Assembly (NCBI GenBank): GCA_905201685.1
Contig: CAJKOW010000023.1
Location: 1-29,812, forward strand
Direction of reading: 5' to 3'
DNA: 29,812 nt
Origin: an uncultured Bacteroides sp.
GTDB taxonomy: Bacteria; Bacteroidota; Bacteroidia; Bacteroidales; Bacteroidaceae
Under the pieces are notes generated by a model. That model had not been told where the DNA came from. It did no database searches and was given only the letters and a program-made list of their open reading frames with translations. Positions 1-8,267 of the stretch are shown here, piece after piece. Within the stretch, counting starts at the first letter, position 1. The number at the start of each line of letters is the position of its first letter. The translations under genes were made by a program, and so were the position numbers.

Positions 1-8
1 CGAGCCAT

Positions 9-206
9 GCAAGCAATACACGCGAGAGTTGCAAGCAATACTCGCGGGCTTTACTTGTCATACTCGTGGGCTTTGTTTGTAAAACCCGACAGGATTGGAT
101 GTGAAACTCAAGGGAATTGCTTGTAAAACCTGACGGTATTGATTGTCAATCTTACTGACATTGTTTGTCATGCCTGACGGCATGGCTTGTTGCGTCGGCT
201 AACTAC
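9..206. repeat. Tandem array of nine degenerate 22-bp units
   Basis: Cutting from base 9 every 22 bases gives nine units with no indels. Most units have G at position 1, TTG or AAG at 3-5, C near 11, GG near 17-18 and TT at 21-22. The first two units begin GCAAGCAATAC; later ones begin with forms such as GCTTGT or GTTTGT. Sequence identity between units is moderate but the period is exact. Bases 1-8 look like the end of a further unit, so the array probably continues beyond the window. There are no unique spacers, so this is not a CRISPR. Confidence 0.75.
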
Positions 207-271
207 CTATGTTACGTCGCTAAAGTAGGTGGTTACGAGCACCAAGTAGGACTTTAGTGGGTGAAGGATGG

Positions 272-475
272 ATACGCAGACGACACGGAGGGAGACGGAC
301 GAACACGGATAAAAAAGAGAAAAGGGGAAATTAGGTTCACGCTTTCACCGCGGAATATCGGTGCTGATAATCAGCTGAATGTGGTGAAAGATAAGTTTCA
401 CGTGGGTTCAATGAAAAATTAAAAAAGCAAGATTTAAATCCGCGTTTGTCCGTCCCGTTCGTGCCGTTTGCGTAT
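272..475. repeat. Long imperfect inverted repeat pair around GGTGAAA elements
   Basis: The left arm at 272-315 (starting ATACGCAGACGACACG) matches the reverse complement of 433-475 (starting ATACGCAAACGGCACG) at roughly three quarters of positions. Between the arms lie TTCACGCTTTCACCG (336-350), a small palindrome GCTGATAATCAGC (363-375) and GGTGAAAG (383-390), which pairs with CTTTCACC at 342-349. A third TTTCACCGCAATT lies just outside at 481-493. This resembles an intergenic REP-like element; its function is unknown. Confidence 0.6.
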
Positions 476-955
476 TTATCTTTCACCGCAATTAGTTTAT
501 AGTCAAAAGATTATGGTGAAACTTCTCCTGATGGACGGGTGAAACATGCCACAGAAGGCACGGATTATCGCAGATTAGCCGTCTGGTGCTACATGGGTGT
601 GCGCATACGTGGGGTAGTAGAGGTGCAGGATTTTGCATGGCTAAGGTGCAGAATGGAATTTGAGTCGTTGTGAAACATGGTAAAAACTTCGCTAAACTCT
701 TCGAATGCCGTATCACCTGTAAAATGAATTGATTGTTTCCTGTCAAACACTTGGTGGATATCTTCAGGCTTTATGCTTTGGGAGAACGAGTGAAGGAGTT
801 GACAAGCGAACTAAGGCATTAAGAAGTTGCTCCAAGGACTGCATATCTCACATTTTAATATCTTTTATCATATCTGAACGACTTTTTTTCAGCAATAATC
901 AGTAATTTCGAACGATTTTTTTGAAATCTGGCTAAATAACTAATAAATTATAAGT

Positions 956-1204
956 ATGGAAAACTTGAATATAGCACTTTTGCTGATGGTAGTAGGTATG
1001 GCTACCGTATTTGCTATCTTGCTGATTGTCATTTATTTGGGTAAGGGACTTATCTCATTGGTCAATAAGTTTGCTCCCGAAGAAGTGGCTCCGGTGAAAC
1101 ATTCGGCTGCCAACGCTCCCGCAGCGATACCCGCCAACATTACGGCTGCAGTATCCGTTGTAACACATGGAAAGGGGAGAGTCTCCAAAGTAGAGAAATT
1201 GTAA
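956..1204 (+). CDS. oadG: Oxaloacetate decarboxylase gamma subunit, OadG-like
   Basis: This 82-residue protein is the small membrane anchor that joins the carboxyltransferase subunit to the sodium-translocating beta subunit. One hydrophobic helix spans about residues 6-31 (LLLMVVGMATVFAILLIVIY), followed by a polar, Ala/Pro-rich tail with positive charges at the C-terminus. This matches the OadG family in size and layout. The sequence alone is weak evidence for so small a protein, but its place directly before oadA and oadB, in the order gamma-alpha-beta known from Klebsiella, makes the call firm. The tail lacks an obvious histidine-rich zinc-binding end of the kind seen in some OadG proteins. 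Confidence 0.8.
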   Translation: MENLNIALLLMVVGMATVFAILLIVIYLGKGLISLVNKFAPEEVAPVKHSAANAPAAIPANITAAVSVVTHGKGRVSKVEKL

Positions 1205-1237
1205 TTGTTTAAAATATATATATTCAATAAATAAGGT

Positions 1238-3076
1238 ATGAAGAAAGAAATAAAGTTCAGCTTGGTATTCAGGGACATGTGGCAGAGTGCCGGTAAGTAT
1301 GTGCCACGTGTGGATCAGCTGGTAAAAGTAGCTCCTGCTATCATCGAGATGGGATGTTTTGCCCGTGTAGAAACCAACGGTGGCGGTTTCGAGCAAGTAA
1401 ATCTGCTGTTTGGCGAAAACCCCAATAAGGCAGTACGTGCCTGGACAAAGCCTTTCCATGAAGCAGGCATTCAAACCCACATGCTGGATCGTGCACTGAA
1501 CGGCTTGCGTATGAGTCCTGTTCCTGCTGACGTCCGCAAATTGTTCTATAAGGTAAAGAAAGCCCAAGGGACCGACATTACCCGTACGTTCTGCGGACTG
1601 AATGATATCCGTAACATTGCTCCTTCCATCAAGTATGCTCACGATGCGGGCATGATTTCGCAGTGTTCGTTGTGCATCACGCATTCGCCCATACATACGG
1701 TAGAGTATTATACTGACATGGCTTTGCAGCTGATCAAGTTGGGAGCCGATGAAATCTGCATCAAGGATATGGCAGGTATCGGCCGTCCGGTGTCGTTGGG
1801 TAAGATTGTAGCCAACATCAAGGCTGCCCATCCCGATATCCCCATCCAATATCATAGTCATGCGGGTCCCGGTTTCAACATGGCCAGCATTCTCGAAGTC
1901 TGCGAGGCCGGATGCGACTACATCGATGTAGGTATGGAACCTTTGTCATGGGGTACGGGCCATGCCGATGTGCTTAGCGTACAGGCCATGCTGAAGGATG
2001 CCGGTTTCCAGGTTCCTGAAATCAACATGGAGGCCTACATGAAGGTTCGTGCCTTGATTCAGGAATTCATGGACGATTTCTTAGGACTGTACATCTCGCC
2101 GCGTAACCGTCTGATGAACTCCCTGCTGATCGGTCCGGGACTGCCGGGCGGCATGATGGGAAGCCTGATGGCCGATTTGGAAACCAATCTGGAAAGCATC
2201 AACAAGTACAAGGCCAAACGCAACTTGCCTTTCATGAAGCAGGACGAGTTGCTTATCAAGCTCTTTAAGGAAGTGGCTTACGTGTGGCCGCGTGTGGGCT
2301 ATCCTCCTTTGGTTACTCCGTTCAGCCAGTATGTCAAGAACCTGGCTATGATGAACGTCATTGCCATGGAGAAAGGTAAGGAACGCTGGGGTATGATTGC
2401 CGACGATATTTGGGATATGATTCTGGGTAAAGCCGGAAAGCTGCCTGGTCAGTTGGCTCCGGAAATTGTGGAGAAGGCCGAACGCGAAGGACGTAAATTC
2501 TTCACCGGCAACCCGCAGGACAACTATCCGGACTGCCTCGACAAGTATCGCAAGATGATGAAAGAGAAAAAATGGGAAACCGGCGAGGACGATGAAGAAC
2601 TCTTCGAATATGCCATGCATCCCGCACAATACGAAGCTTACAAGAGCGGAAAGGCGAAAGAGGACTTCCTGGCCGATGTTGAGAAACGTCGTGCCGAGCG
2701 TGACAAGTCGCCGCTGGATGACGCCAAGCCCAAGACGCTTACTGTTCAGGTGGATGGTCAGGCTTACCGCGTGACTGTTGCTTATGGCGACATCGACCTT
2801 CCGGCTTCGGCCACAGCCAAGATGGAAGCTCCTGTGACAGGCGAAGGAAAGGACGTTCCTTCACCCCTCGAAGGTAAATTCTTCCTGACGAAGAACACGC
2901 AGGAAACTCCTATCAAGGTAGGTGATAAGGTAAAGAAGGGAGACCTGCTGGGCTATATCGAAGCCATGAAGACGTACAACGCCATTCGTGCCGACTTCGA
3001 CGGAACGGTACTTGCCATCTGCGTCAATCCGGGAGATTCAGTTTCAGAAGATGATGTATTAATGAAGATAGGATAA
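1238..3076 (+). CDS. oadA: Oxaloacetate decarboxylase alpha subunit (carboxyltransferase plus biotin carrier)
   Basis: The 612-residue protein moves the carboxyl group of oxaloacetate onto biotin, giving pyruvate. Residues 1-300 form the carboxyltransferase barrel: Asp13 in FRDMWQS, Lys176 in CIKDMAG, and His206/His208 in YHSHAGPG fit the metal- and carboxybiotin-binding set. A conserved carboxylase domain follows to about 470. After a charged linker, the biotinyl domain runs from about 540 to the end, with the biotin-accepting Lys578 in EAMKT, 34 residues from the C-terminus. The first metal motif reads RDMWQ where the best known enzymes have RDAHQ. Its stop overlaps the start of oadB. A related reading would be pyruvate carboxylase subunit B, but the fused biotin domain and the oadG/oadB neighbours favour the sodium pump. 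Confidence 0.9.
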   Translation: MKKEIKFSLVFRDMWQSAGKYVPRVDQLVKVAPAIIEMGCFARVETNGGGFEQVNLLFGENPNKAVRAWTKPFHEAGIQTHMLDRALNGLRMSPVPADVRKLFYKVKKAQGTDITRTFCGLNDIRNIAPSIKYAHDAGMISQCSLCITHSPIHTVEYYTDMALQLIKLGADEICIKDMAGIGRPVSLGKIVANIKAAHPDIPIQYHSHAGPGFNMASILEVCEAGCDYIDVGMEPLSWGTGHADVLSVQAMLKDAGFQVPEINMEAYMKVRALIQEFMDDFLGLYISPRNRLMNSLLIGPGLPGGMMGSLMADLETNLESINKYKAKRNLPFMKQDELLIKLFKEVAYVWPRVGYPPLVTPFSQYVKNLAMMNVIAMEKGKERWGMIADDIWDMILGKAGKLPGQLAPEIVEKAEREGRKFFTGNPQDNYPDCLDKYRKMMKEKKWETGEDDEELFEYAMHPAQYEAYKSGKAKEDFLADVEKRRAERDKSPLDDAKPKTLTVQVDGQAYRVTVAYGDIDLPASATAKMEAPVTGEGKDVPSPLEGKFFLTKNTQETPIKVGDKVKKGDLLGYIEAMKTYNAIRADFDGTVLAICVNPGDSVSEDDVLMKIG

Positions 3077-4311
3077 TGGAAGAAATATTTGCAAAACTCT
3101 ATGACATGACGGCTTTCAGCAACATCATTGCCGATCCGTCGTTCCTCGTGATGTATGCTATCGCCTTTGTCCTTCTTTACTTGGGTATCAAGAAGCATTA
3201 CGAACCGCTTCTGCTGGTTCCCATCGCCTTCGGTGTGCTTATAGCCAATTTCCCCGGAGGTGAAATGGGAGTTATCCAAGCCGATGAGAACGGCATGGTG
3301 ATGGTGAACGGGGTGATGAAGAACATCTGGGAGATGCCGTTGCACGAGATTGCCCATGATCTGGGACTGATGAACTTCATCTACTATATGTTGATAAAGA
3401 CCGGTTTCCTGCCACCTGTCATCTTTATGGGTGTAGGTGCGCTGACCGACTTCGGCCCGATGCTCCGCAATTTGCGGCTTTCTATTTTCGGGGCGGCTGC
3501 CCAGTTGGGTATATTCATGGTGTTGCTCTGTGCCGTACTGATGGGCTTCACTCCGAAAGAAGCTGCCGCTTTGGGTATTATTGGTGGTGCCGATGGCCCG
3601 ACAGCCATCTTTACTACCATCAAGCTGGCTCCTCATCTGCTAGGCCCGATAGCCATAGCTGCTTATTCCTATATGGCCTTGGTGCCGGTTATCATTCCGT
3701 TGGTAGTGAAGTTGCTTTGCACCAAGAAAGAACTGATGATCAACATGAAAGAGCAGGAGAAGCTTTATCCGTCGAAGACGGAAATCAAAAATCTGCGTGT
3801 GCTGAAGATTATCTTCCCGATAGCGGTTACTGCCATCGTGGCCTTGTTTGTACCGACGGCCGTTCCTTTGATTGGTATGCTGATGTTCGGTAACCTGATT
3901 AAGGAAATCGGTTCGGATACAAGCCGTCTGTTCGACGCCGCTGCCAACAGCATCATGAATGCTGCTACTATCTTCTTGGGACTGAGTGTCGGTGCTACGA
4001 TGACGAGCGAGGCATTCCTCAACTGGACGACAATTGGCATTGTGATCGGTGGTTTCCTGGCATTTGCCTTGTCTATTTCGGGTGGTATCCTGTTTGTCAA
4101 GGTAGTCAACCTTTTCTCCAAGAAGAAGATCAATCCGCTGATCGGTGCTACCGGTCTGAGTGCCGTGCCTATGGCCAGCCGTGTGTGCAACGAGATTGCT
4201 ACGAAATACGATCCGAAGAACCATGTGCTGAATTACTGTATGTCAAGCAATATCTCCGGTGTAATCGGTTCTGCCGTGGCAGCCGGTGTGCTTATCTCGT
4301 TCTTGGGATAA
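3076..4311 (+). CDS. oadB: Oxaloacetate decarboxylase beta subunit, sodium-translocating
   Basis: A 411-residue integral membrane protein of the OadB/MmdB/GcdB family. It removes carbon dioxide from carboxybiotin and couples this to sodium export. About nine or more hydrophobic segments are visible. The family signature GGADGPTAIF is present with Asp173, the equivalent of the essential aspartate of the sodium path. The region ATGLSAVPMASRV and the C-terminal SSNISGVIGSAVAAG are also typical. ATG overlaps the TAA of oadA by one base (TAATG), implying translational coupling. The substrate-specific name comes from the neighbouring alpha subunit, since the beta subunits of all decarboxylase pumps look alike. 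Confidence 0.92.
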   Translation: MEEIFAKLYDMTAFSNIIADPSFLVMYAIAFVLLYLGIKKHYEPLLLVPIAFGVLIANFPGGEMGVIQADENGMVMVNGVMKNIWEMPLHEIAHDLGLMNFIYYMLIKTGFLPPVIFMGVGALTDFGPMLRNLRLSIFGAAAQLGIFMVLLCAVLMGFTPKEAAALGIIGGADGPTAIFTTIKLAPHLLGPIAIAAYSYMALVPVIIPLVVKLLCTKKELMINMKEQEKLYPSKTEIKNLRVLKIIFPIAVTAIVALFVPTAVPLIGMLMFGNLIKEIGSDTSRLFDAAANSIMNAATIFLGLSVGATMTSEAFLNWTTIGIVIGGFLAFALSISGGILFVKVVNLFSKKKINPLIGATGLSAVPMASRVCNEIATKYDPKNHVLNYCMSSNISGVIGSAVAAGVLISFLG

Positions 4312-4336
4312 ACAGCTGATAGTGAAATTATAAAGA

Positions 4337-4371
4337 AAGGATGCGCCACATTTGTTGGTGCATCCTTTTTT
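4337..4371 (+). terminator. Intrinsic terminator of the oad operon
   Basis: A 12-bp stem, AAGGATGCGCCA (4337-4348) with TGGTGCATCCTT (4356-4367), includes one G-U pair and closes a 7-base loop. A run of six T follows (4366-4371). It lies 25 bases after the oadB stop and just before the end of the convergent GH65 gene, so it may serve both directions. Confidence 0.85.
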
Positions 4372-4382
4372 ATGTATTATTA

Positions 4383-6695
4383 TCAGTTGTTGGCTGCTGT
4401 GCACAACGGTTGTTCCGGCGTCAGTTCGTAGTCAGTGCCATATAGCTTGATGCTTATGGAAGGACCGGACAGCAATTCGATCCGTATCTGTTCGGTTACT
4501 TCAATCCTCAGTTTTCGTCCTTGGAAGTTGATTCGGAAAGCATACTTTTTCCATTGTAAGGGTCTGACTGGCGATAAGTTCAGTTCATTGTCCTGTACCT
4601 GCAGGTTGGCAAAACCGCGGACAATGGCCAGCCACGAGCCCGGCATGCTGGTGATGTGCAGTCCCTGATCGGCTTCGTTGTTGTAGTCGTCCAGGTCCAG
4701 ACGGGTAGCATGGACAAACAGCTGGTAGGCTTTCTCTGTCTCGCCGATGCGCGCAGCCAGTATGGCATGTATATGGGGCGAAAGCGACGATTCGTGTACG
4801 GTCATGGGTTCGTAGAAGTCGAAGTTGCGACGTACCGTTTCCGTATCGAACAGGAAATAGTACAAATAGACTCCCAACAGGACATCGCTTTGCTTGATGT
4901 AGCAGGAACGCAGAATACGGTCCCACGACCAATGCTGGTTGATGGGGCGTTCGCCGGACGGTATGGCGTCGGTGCTTTGCAGGACTTTGTCCATGAAGCC
5001 GTCGTTCTGTATGAAGATTCCTTTGGCTGCATCGTAGGGAAGATACATGTGCTCGATGATGTCGCGCCACAGCGGCGTTTCCCGTTCGTAGTCGAAGTGG
5101 GTGGTGTCGCAGATGCGCCGATAGTCGTCCGGATGTTGTTGCGCGGCCAGATCCAGATATTTCAATGTCATCTTCAGACAGCGTATGCACGAAAAGTTGG
5201 TGTACCAGTTGTTGTCCACGTTGTTTTGGTATTCATCGGGACCTGTTACTCCTAAAATGACGTATTGCTGTCGTGCTTGCGAGAAGGTAGTCCGCTGGCT
5301 CCAGAAGCGGCAGACGGCAATCATCACTTCCAGACCATATTTCAGGATGTAGTCTATGGACCCGGTGATGGTGGCATGCTGCATGATGGCATAGACGATG
5401 ATGTTGTTGCGGTGTATTTCCTCGAAAGTGATTTCCCATTCGCTGTGGCATTCTTCTCCGTTGTTGGTTACTTGCGGGAAAAGGGCTGCACCGTTGTCGA
5501 ACCCCAATTTTCGGGCATTGTCAATGGCTTTGGGCAATTGGTTGTAACGGTACATCAGCAGATTCTTAACAATTTGCCGCGGAGTCGATAAGAGGAAAAA
5601 TGGTACGCAGCACAGCTCGGTGTTCCAATAGGTGTTTCCGCCGTATTTTTCGCCGGTGAATCCTTTGGGGGCAATGTTCAGCCGCGGGTCTTCTCCCCGA
5701 TACGTCTGGTAGAGTTGGAAGATGTTGTAACGGATGCCTTGTTGTGCTTCCGGGTCGCCTTCGATGACGACGTCGGCTTCTTCCCAGATGTCGTGCCAGG
5801 CCTGTTTGTGAGCTTGAGTCAGAGTTTTCCAACCTTTGTCTTTGGCTTCGCGGGCTAAGTGGATGGAGGTTCCCACCAATTCCTGCCTTTCGTAGTAAAG
5901 GGAAGAGGCTATGACTACATATTTCAGAAGGGTAACGGTATCCCCCGGCTTTACATCGGTGCCAAGGCTGAAACCTGTTTGCTTGCCTTTTTCGATACGT
6001 ATGGGGTTGTGGTTGGCTTCTTTCCGGTTTTTGAAGAATTGGTATGTCATGGCATAGCACACTTGTGCGTCTTCTCTGCGGGTCTGGGTCCATAGAAAGG
6101 CGCAATCGTGTGCAACTCCCGAATCGAGCAGGTTCCAGATGCGCTCTTCGGTTTGTTCCGAACGTTCGTTCAGGTTGGCTTCGAGTAGAGGAAGAAGAGA
6201 CAGTTTCCCGCTGTAATTCAGGGAGGTAACGCTGTAACTGATCAGGCAGAGGTCGGGATAGGCCATGTTGGCCAAATGCTCCACATGAAGTTGCAGGCTG
6301 TTTCCACGTGGCGAGGTGACTTTTACGTCACGGTAGGATATGCCGTCGTACATGTCGAGCCGACGGTTGAAGCTGTCCACGTCCCACAGAGCAAGGTCCA
6401 GTTCCTCGTCGATGAGGCGCAGGTGGATGCTGCTCCAGTTGGCGGCATTGGGGATGCGCGTGTAATAATAGGGAAAGCCGTTTTTCCACCATGCCACCCG
6501 CGTTTTGTCGAGGAAGGGGATTCCGGCCACAAACGATCCGGGATAGCTGTCGCTGCTGTATGGCTCTTCGAAGTTCCCCCGCTGGCCAAACCGGCCGTTG
6601 CCCAAGCTGAATATACTTTCGGACATGCGGAGGTTATCGGCATGAAACTCGTCTTCTATGATGTTCCATTCGTTGGTTTTCAAATACTTTTTCAT
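4383..6695 (-). CDS. GH65 maltose phosphorylase
   Basis: The 770-residue cytoplasmic enzyme would split maltose with phosphate into glucose and beta-glucose-1-phosphate. It has the GH65 layout: N-terminal beta-sandwich, linker, (alpha/alpha)6 barrel, short C-terminal domain. The likely general acid is Glu488 in TGPDEYQNNVDNNWYTN, and the segment ECHSEWEITFEEIHRN resembles maltose rather than trehalose or kojibiose phosphorylases. No signal peptide is seen. I start at the ATG at 6695 (MKKYLKTNEW); the open frame extends to 6764 but that extension encodes the terminator T-run. It follows the MFS transporter on the same strand, fitting uptake then phosphorolysis. No beta-phosphoglucomutase gene, the usual next step, is in the window. 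Confidence 0.9.
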   Translation of the reverse strand: MKKYLKTNEWNIIEDEFHADNLRMSESIFSLGNGRFGQRGNFEEPYSSDSYPGSFVAGIPFLDKTRVAWWKNGFPYYYTRIPNAANWSSIHLRLIDEELDLALWDVDSFNRRLDMYDGISYRDVKVTSPRGNSLQLHVEHLANMAYPDLCLISYSVTSLNYSGKLSLLPLLEANLNERSEQTEERIWNLLDSGVAHDCAFLWTQTRREDAQVCYAMTYQFFKNRKEANHNPIRIEKGKQTGFSLGTDVKPGDTVTLLKYVVIASSLYYERQELVGTSIHLAREAKDKGWKTLTQAHKQAWHDIWEEADVVIEGDPEAQQGIRYNIFQLYQTYRGEDPRLNIAPKGFTGEKYGGNTYWNTELCCVPFFLLSTPRQIVKNLLMYRYNQLPKAIDNARKLGFDNGAALFPQVTNNGEECHSEWEITFEEIHRNNIIVYAIMQHATITGSIDYILKYGLEVMIAVCRFWSQRTTFSQARQQYVILGVTGPDEYQNNVDNNWYTNFSCIRCLKMTLKYLDLAAQQHPDDYRRICDTTHFDYERETPLWRDIIEHMYLPYDAAKGIFIQNDGFMDKVLQSTDAIPSGERPINQHWSWDRILRSCYIKQSDVLLGVYLYYFLFDTETVRRNFDFYEPMTVHESSLSPHIHAILAARIGETEKAYQLFVHATRLDLDDYNNEADQGLHITSMPGSWLAIVRGFANLQVQDNELNLSPVRPLQWKKYAFRINFQGRKLRIEVTEQIRIELLSGPSISIKLYGTDYELTPEQPLCTAANN

Positions 6696-6717
6696 GGTAT
6701 TCTTATGGTTGTTGGCG

Positions 6718-6725
6718 TAAAGATA
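6718..6725 (-). promoter_or_regulatory. Possible promoter box for GH65
   Basis: On the minus strand this reads TATCTTTA, seven of eight positions of TAnnTTTG. It would start transcription about 16 bases before the GH65 ATG, downstream of the terminator-like hairpin. Weak support; GH65 may instead depend on read-through from the transporter gene. Confidence 0.3.
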
Positions 6726-6737
6726 TGAAATAAAATG

Positions 6738-6802
6738 AAAAAACATCACTCTGTTGGGAAACAATGTGGAGCATTTCTCCTACATGACCCGACAGAATGA
6801 TG
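6738..6802 (-). terminator. Terminator or attenuator between transporter and GH65
   Basis: A long imperfect stem pairs CATCACTCTGT (6744-6754) with ACAGAATGATG (6792-6802), GGG (6756-6758) with CCC (6788-6790), and CAATGTGGAG (6762-6771) with CTCCTACATG (6778-6787) around a 6-base loop. On the minus strand it is followed directly by six T (6743-6738). It sits inside the apparent operon, 40 bases after the transporter stop. A smaller hairpin, GCCTG/CAGGC at 6802-6820, precedes it. Confidence 0.65.
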
Positions 6803-6841
6803 CCTGGTTTGCCAACAGGCAATGTCGCGACGGTGTTTGTA

Positions 6842-8206
6842 TTAACTGTCTTTACCTTCTTTGATGATATAAACACAGGCTGCTCCGATAATCAGCATGA
6901 CGCCTGCTGTCACCAACATATTGATTTCGGGAGGAAGACAACCTTCCGGAGTGAACAGTGACAGGATGGAACCACCTAGAGCGGCTGCTATAATCTGCGG
7001 AATGCAGATGGTGCCGTTGAACAGTCCCAGATAAGTACCCATGTGGCCACCACTTAAAGAGTTGGTCAGGATGGTGAAAGGAAGTGCAAGCATGGCTGCC
7101 CAGGCACATCCAATCAGGATGAACGAAATGAACAGTGCATACTGGTTGTGGATGAAATAGGTGGAAATGAAACCGATTCCTCCCAGAATAAGGCTAAGAG
7201 AGTAGACCAGATGACGGTTTTTGAACATGGGGATGCAAATGGCCCACAGTACCGAACCGATAGCCTGTACGGCGAAAAGTACTCCGACCCAGTTGGCTGC
7301 TTCCTGATATTGCAGGCTGGTGGTGTCGAGCAAAACTTTTTTCGCACCGTTCACAACGGTTTCTACAGTAGGTGCGTCGAATACGTTGGCTGCGATACTG
7401 CCGTTGGTATAAGTCCACATGAACATGAAGGCAAACCAGCAGAAGAACTGTACCAGACCTACTGTCCAGAAAGCTTTGGGGGCTTTCACCAATAGTTTCA
7501 GCATGTTGGTTTTCTCTTTCTTTTCGTTTTCGCTGATACCATGATATTCGGCATATTCCTTAGGAGGCATCTCCTTTACTTTGACAGTGGTATAGATGAC
7601 ACAAAGAATGAGGATAACGGCTCCGATGTAGAATGAATAGATAACGGAGTCGGGAATCACTCCTTGTGCAGCCGTATTCTGGATTCCAATCCATGCAAAA
7701 ATGAAGGGGAACAGATAGCCGACCAGACTGCCAGCATTGCATAGGAAACTCTGGATGGAGTAGGCCAGTCCTTTCTGCTTTTCGTTTACCATGTCGCCTA
7801 CCATCATTTTGAAAGGTTGCATGGCCATATTGATGGATGTATCAAGAAACATAAGGGCAAAAAGTCCGAAGATCATGGCTGTACTTACTTCCATGCCGAA
7901 ACTACCGGCGTTGGGAAGCAGACACATCACCAGTACGGCAATAAGCGAGCCGATGAACAGGTAAGGAATGCGGCGCCCGAAGCGGGTCCAGGTGCGGTCG
8001 CTTGCAGCACCTACCAGTGGTTGCACAATGATACCGGCCAGCGGTGGCAGTATCCAGAAATAACTAAGAGAGTGAGGGTCGGCGCCCAGCGTGGCAAAGA
8101 TGCGGCTGATGTTGGCGCTCTGAAGGGCGTAGGCTATCTGTACGCCAAAGAAGCCAAAGCTGATGTTCCACAGCTTCCAAAAACTCAAGTCTGGTTTTAC
8201 TTTCAT
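6842..8206 (-). CDS. MFS sugar transporter, probably maltose/maltodextrin
   Basis: A 454-residue inner-membrane protein with about 12 predicted helices. The N-terminal half has LSFWKLWNISFGFFGVQIAYALQ and the loop 2-3 motif GAASDRTWTRFGRRIPYL, typical of the GPH/SLC45-like branch of the major facilitator superfamily that carries disaccharides with protons or sodium. Homologues stand beside LacI regulators and GH65 phosphorylases in maltodextrin loci of Flavobacteriia, and the same trio is seen here. It would carry maltose or short maltodextrins from periplasm to cytoplasm. Sixty-one bases separate it from the upstream regulator gene with no promoter box in the gap, so it is probably co-transcribed with it. 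Substrate is inferred from context. Confidence 0.82.
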   Translation of the reverse strand: MKVKPDLSFWKLWNISFGFFGVQIAYALQSANISRIFATLGADPHSLSYFWILPPLAGIIVQPLVGAASDRTWTRFGRRIPYLFIGSLIAVLVMCLLPNAGSFGMEVSTAMIFGLFALMFLDTSINMAMQPFKMMVGDMVNEKQKGLAYSIQSFLCNAGSLVGYLFPFIFAWIGIQNTAAQGVIPDSVIYSFYIGAVILILCVIYTTVKVKEMPPKEYAEYHGISENEKKEKTNMLKLLVKAPKAFWTVGLVQFFCWFAFMFMWTYTNGSIAANVFDAPTVETVVNGAKKVLLDTTSLQYQEAANWVGVLFAVQAIGSVLWAICIPMFKNRHLVYSLSLILGGIGFISTYFIHNQYALFISFILIGCAWAAMLALPFTILTNSLSGGHMGTYLGLFNGTICIPQIIAAALGGSILSLFTPEGCLPPEINMLVTAGVMLIIGAACVYIIKEGKDS

Positions 8207-8267
8207 GATATTTGTTGTTAATTGTTTTTCAGTTGGTTGTTGCCCTGAATCAGAATCGGTTTAGAAA

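Larger units (their letters stand above)
1..955. other. Gene-free, repeat-rich region upstream of oadG
   Basis: I see no credible gene here. Bases 9-206 are a 22-bp-period array; 201-234 can fold (AACTACCTA against TAGGTGGTT); 272-315 and 433-475 form a long imperfect inverted pair; GGTGAAA/TTTCACC elements occur from 336 to about 545; and 874-927 holds two similar short stem-loops just before oadG. A minus-strand open frame at 492-746 runs through the repeats and has no recognisable domain. I could not find a perfect TAnnTTTG box for oadG; TATCTTTT at 859-866 is the closest match. Confidence 0.7.

Noticed and set aside
9..206. CRISPR array
   Set aside because: Units are contiguous 22-mers that all vary; there are no constant repeats with unique spacers and no cas genes.
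492..746. 84-residue open frame, minus strand
   Set aside because: Runs through degenerate repeats, Cys/His/Pro-rich composition, no domain, no promoter or binding site.
1055..1861. 268-residue open frame opposite oadG/oadA
   Set aside because: Antisense shadow of two well-supported genes; no recognisable protein features.
8207..8267. Separate promoter or operator for the MFS gene
   Set aside because: No TAnnTTTG box or TGCAA-type palindrome in the gap; co-transcription with lacI is simpler.
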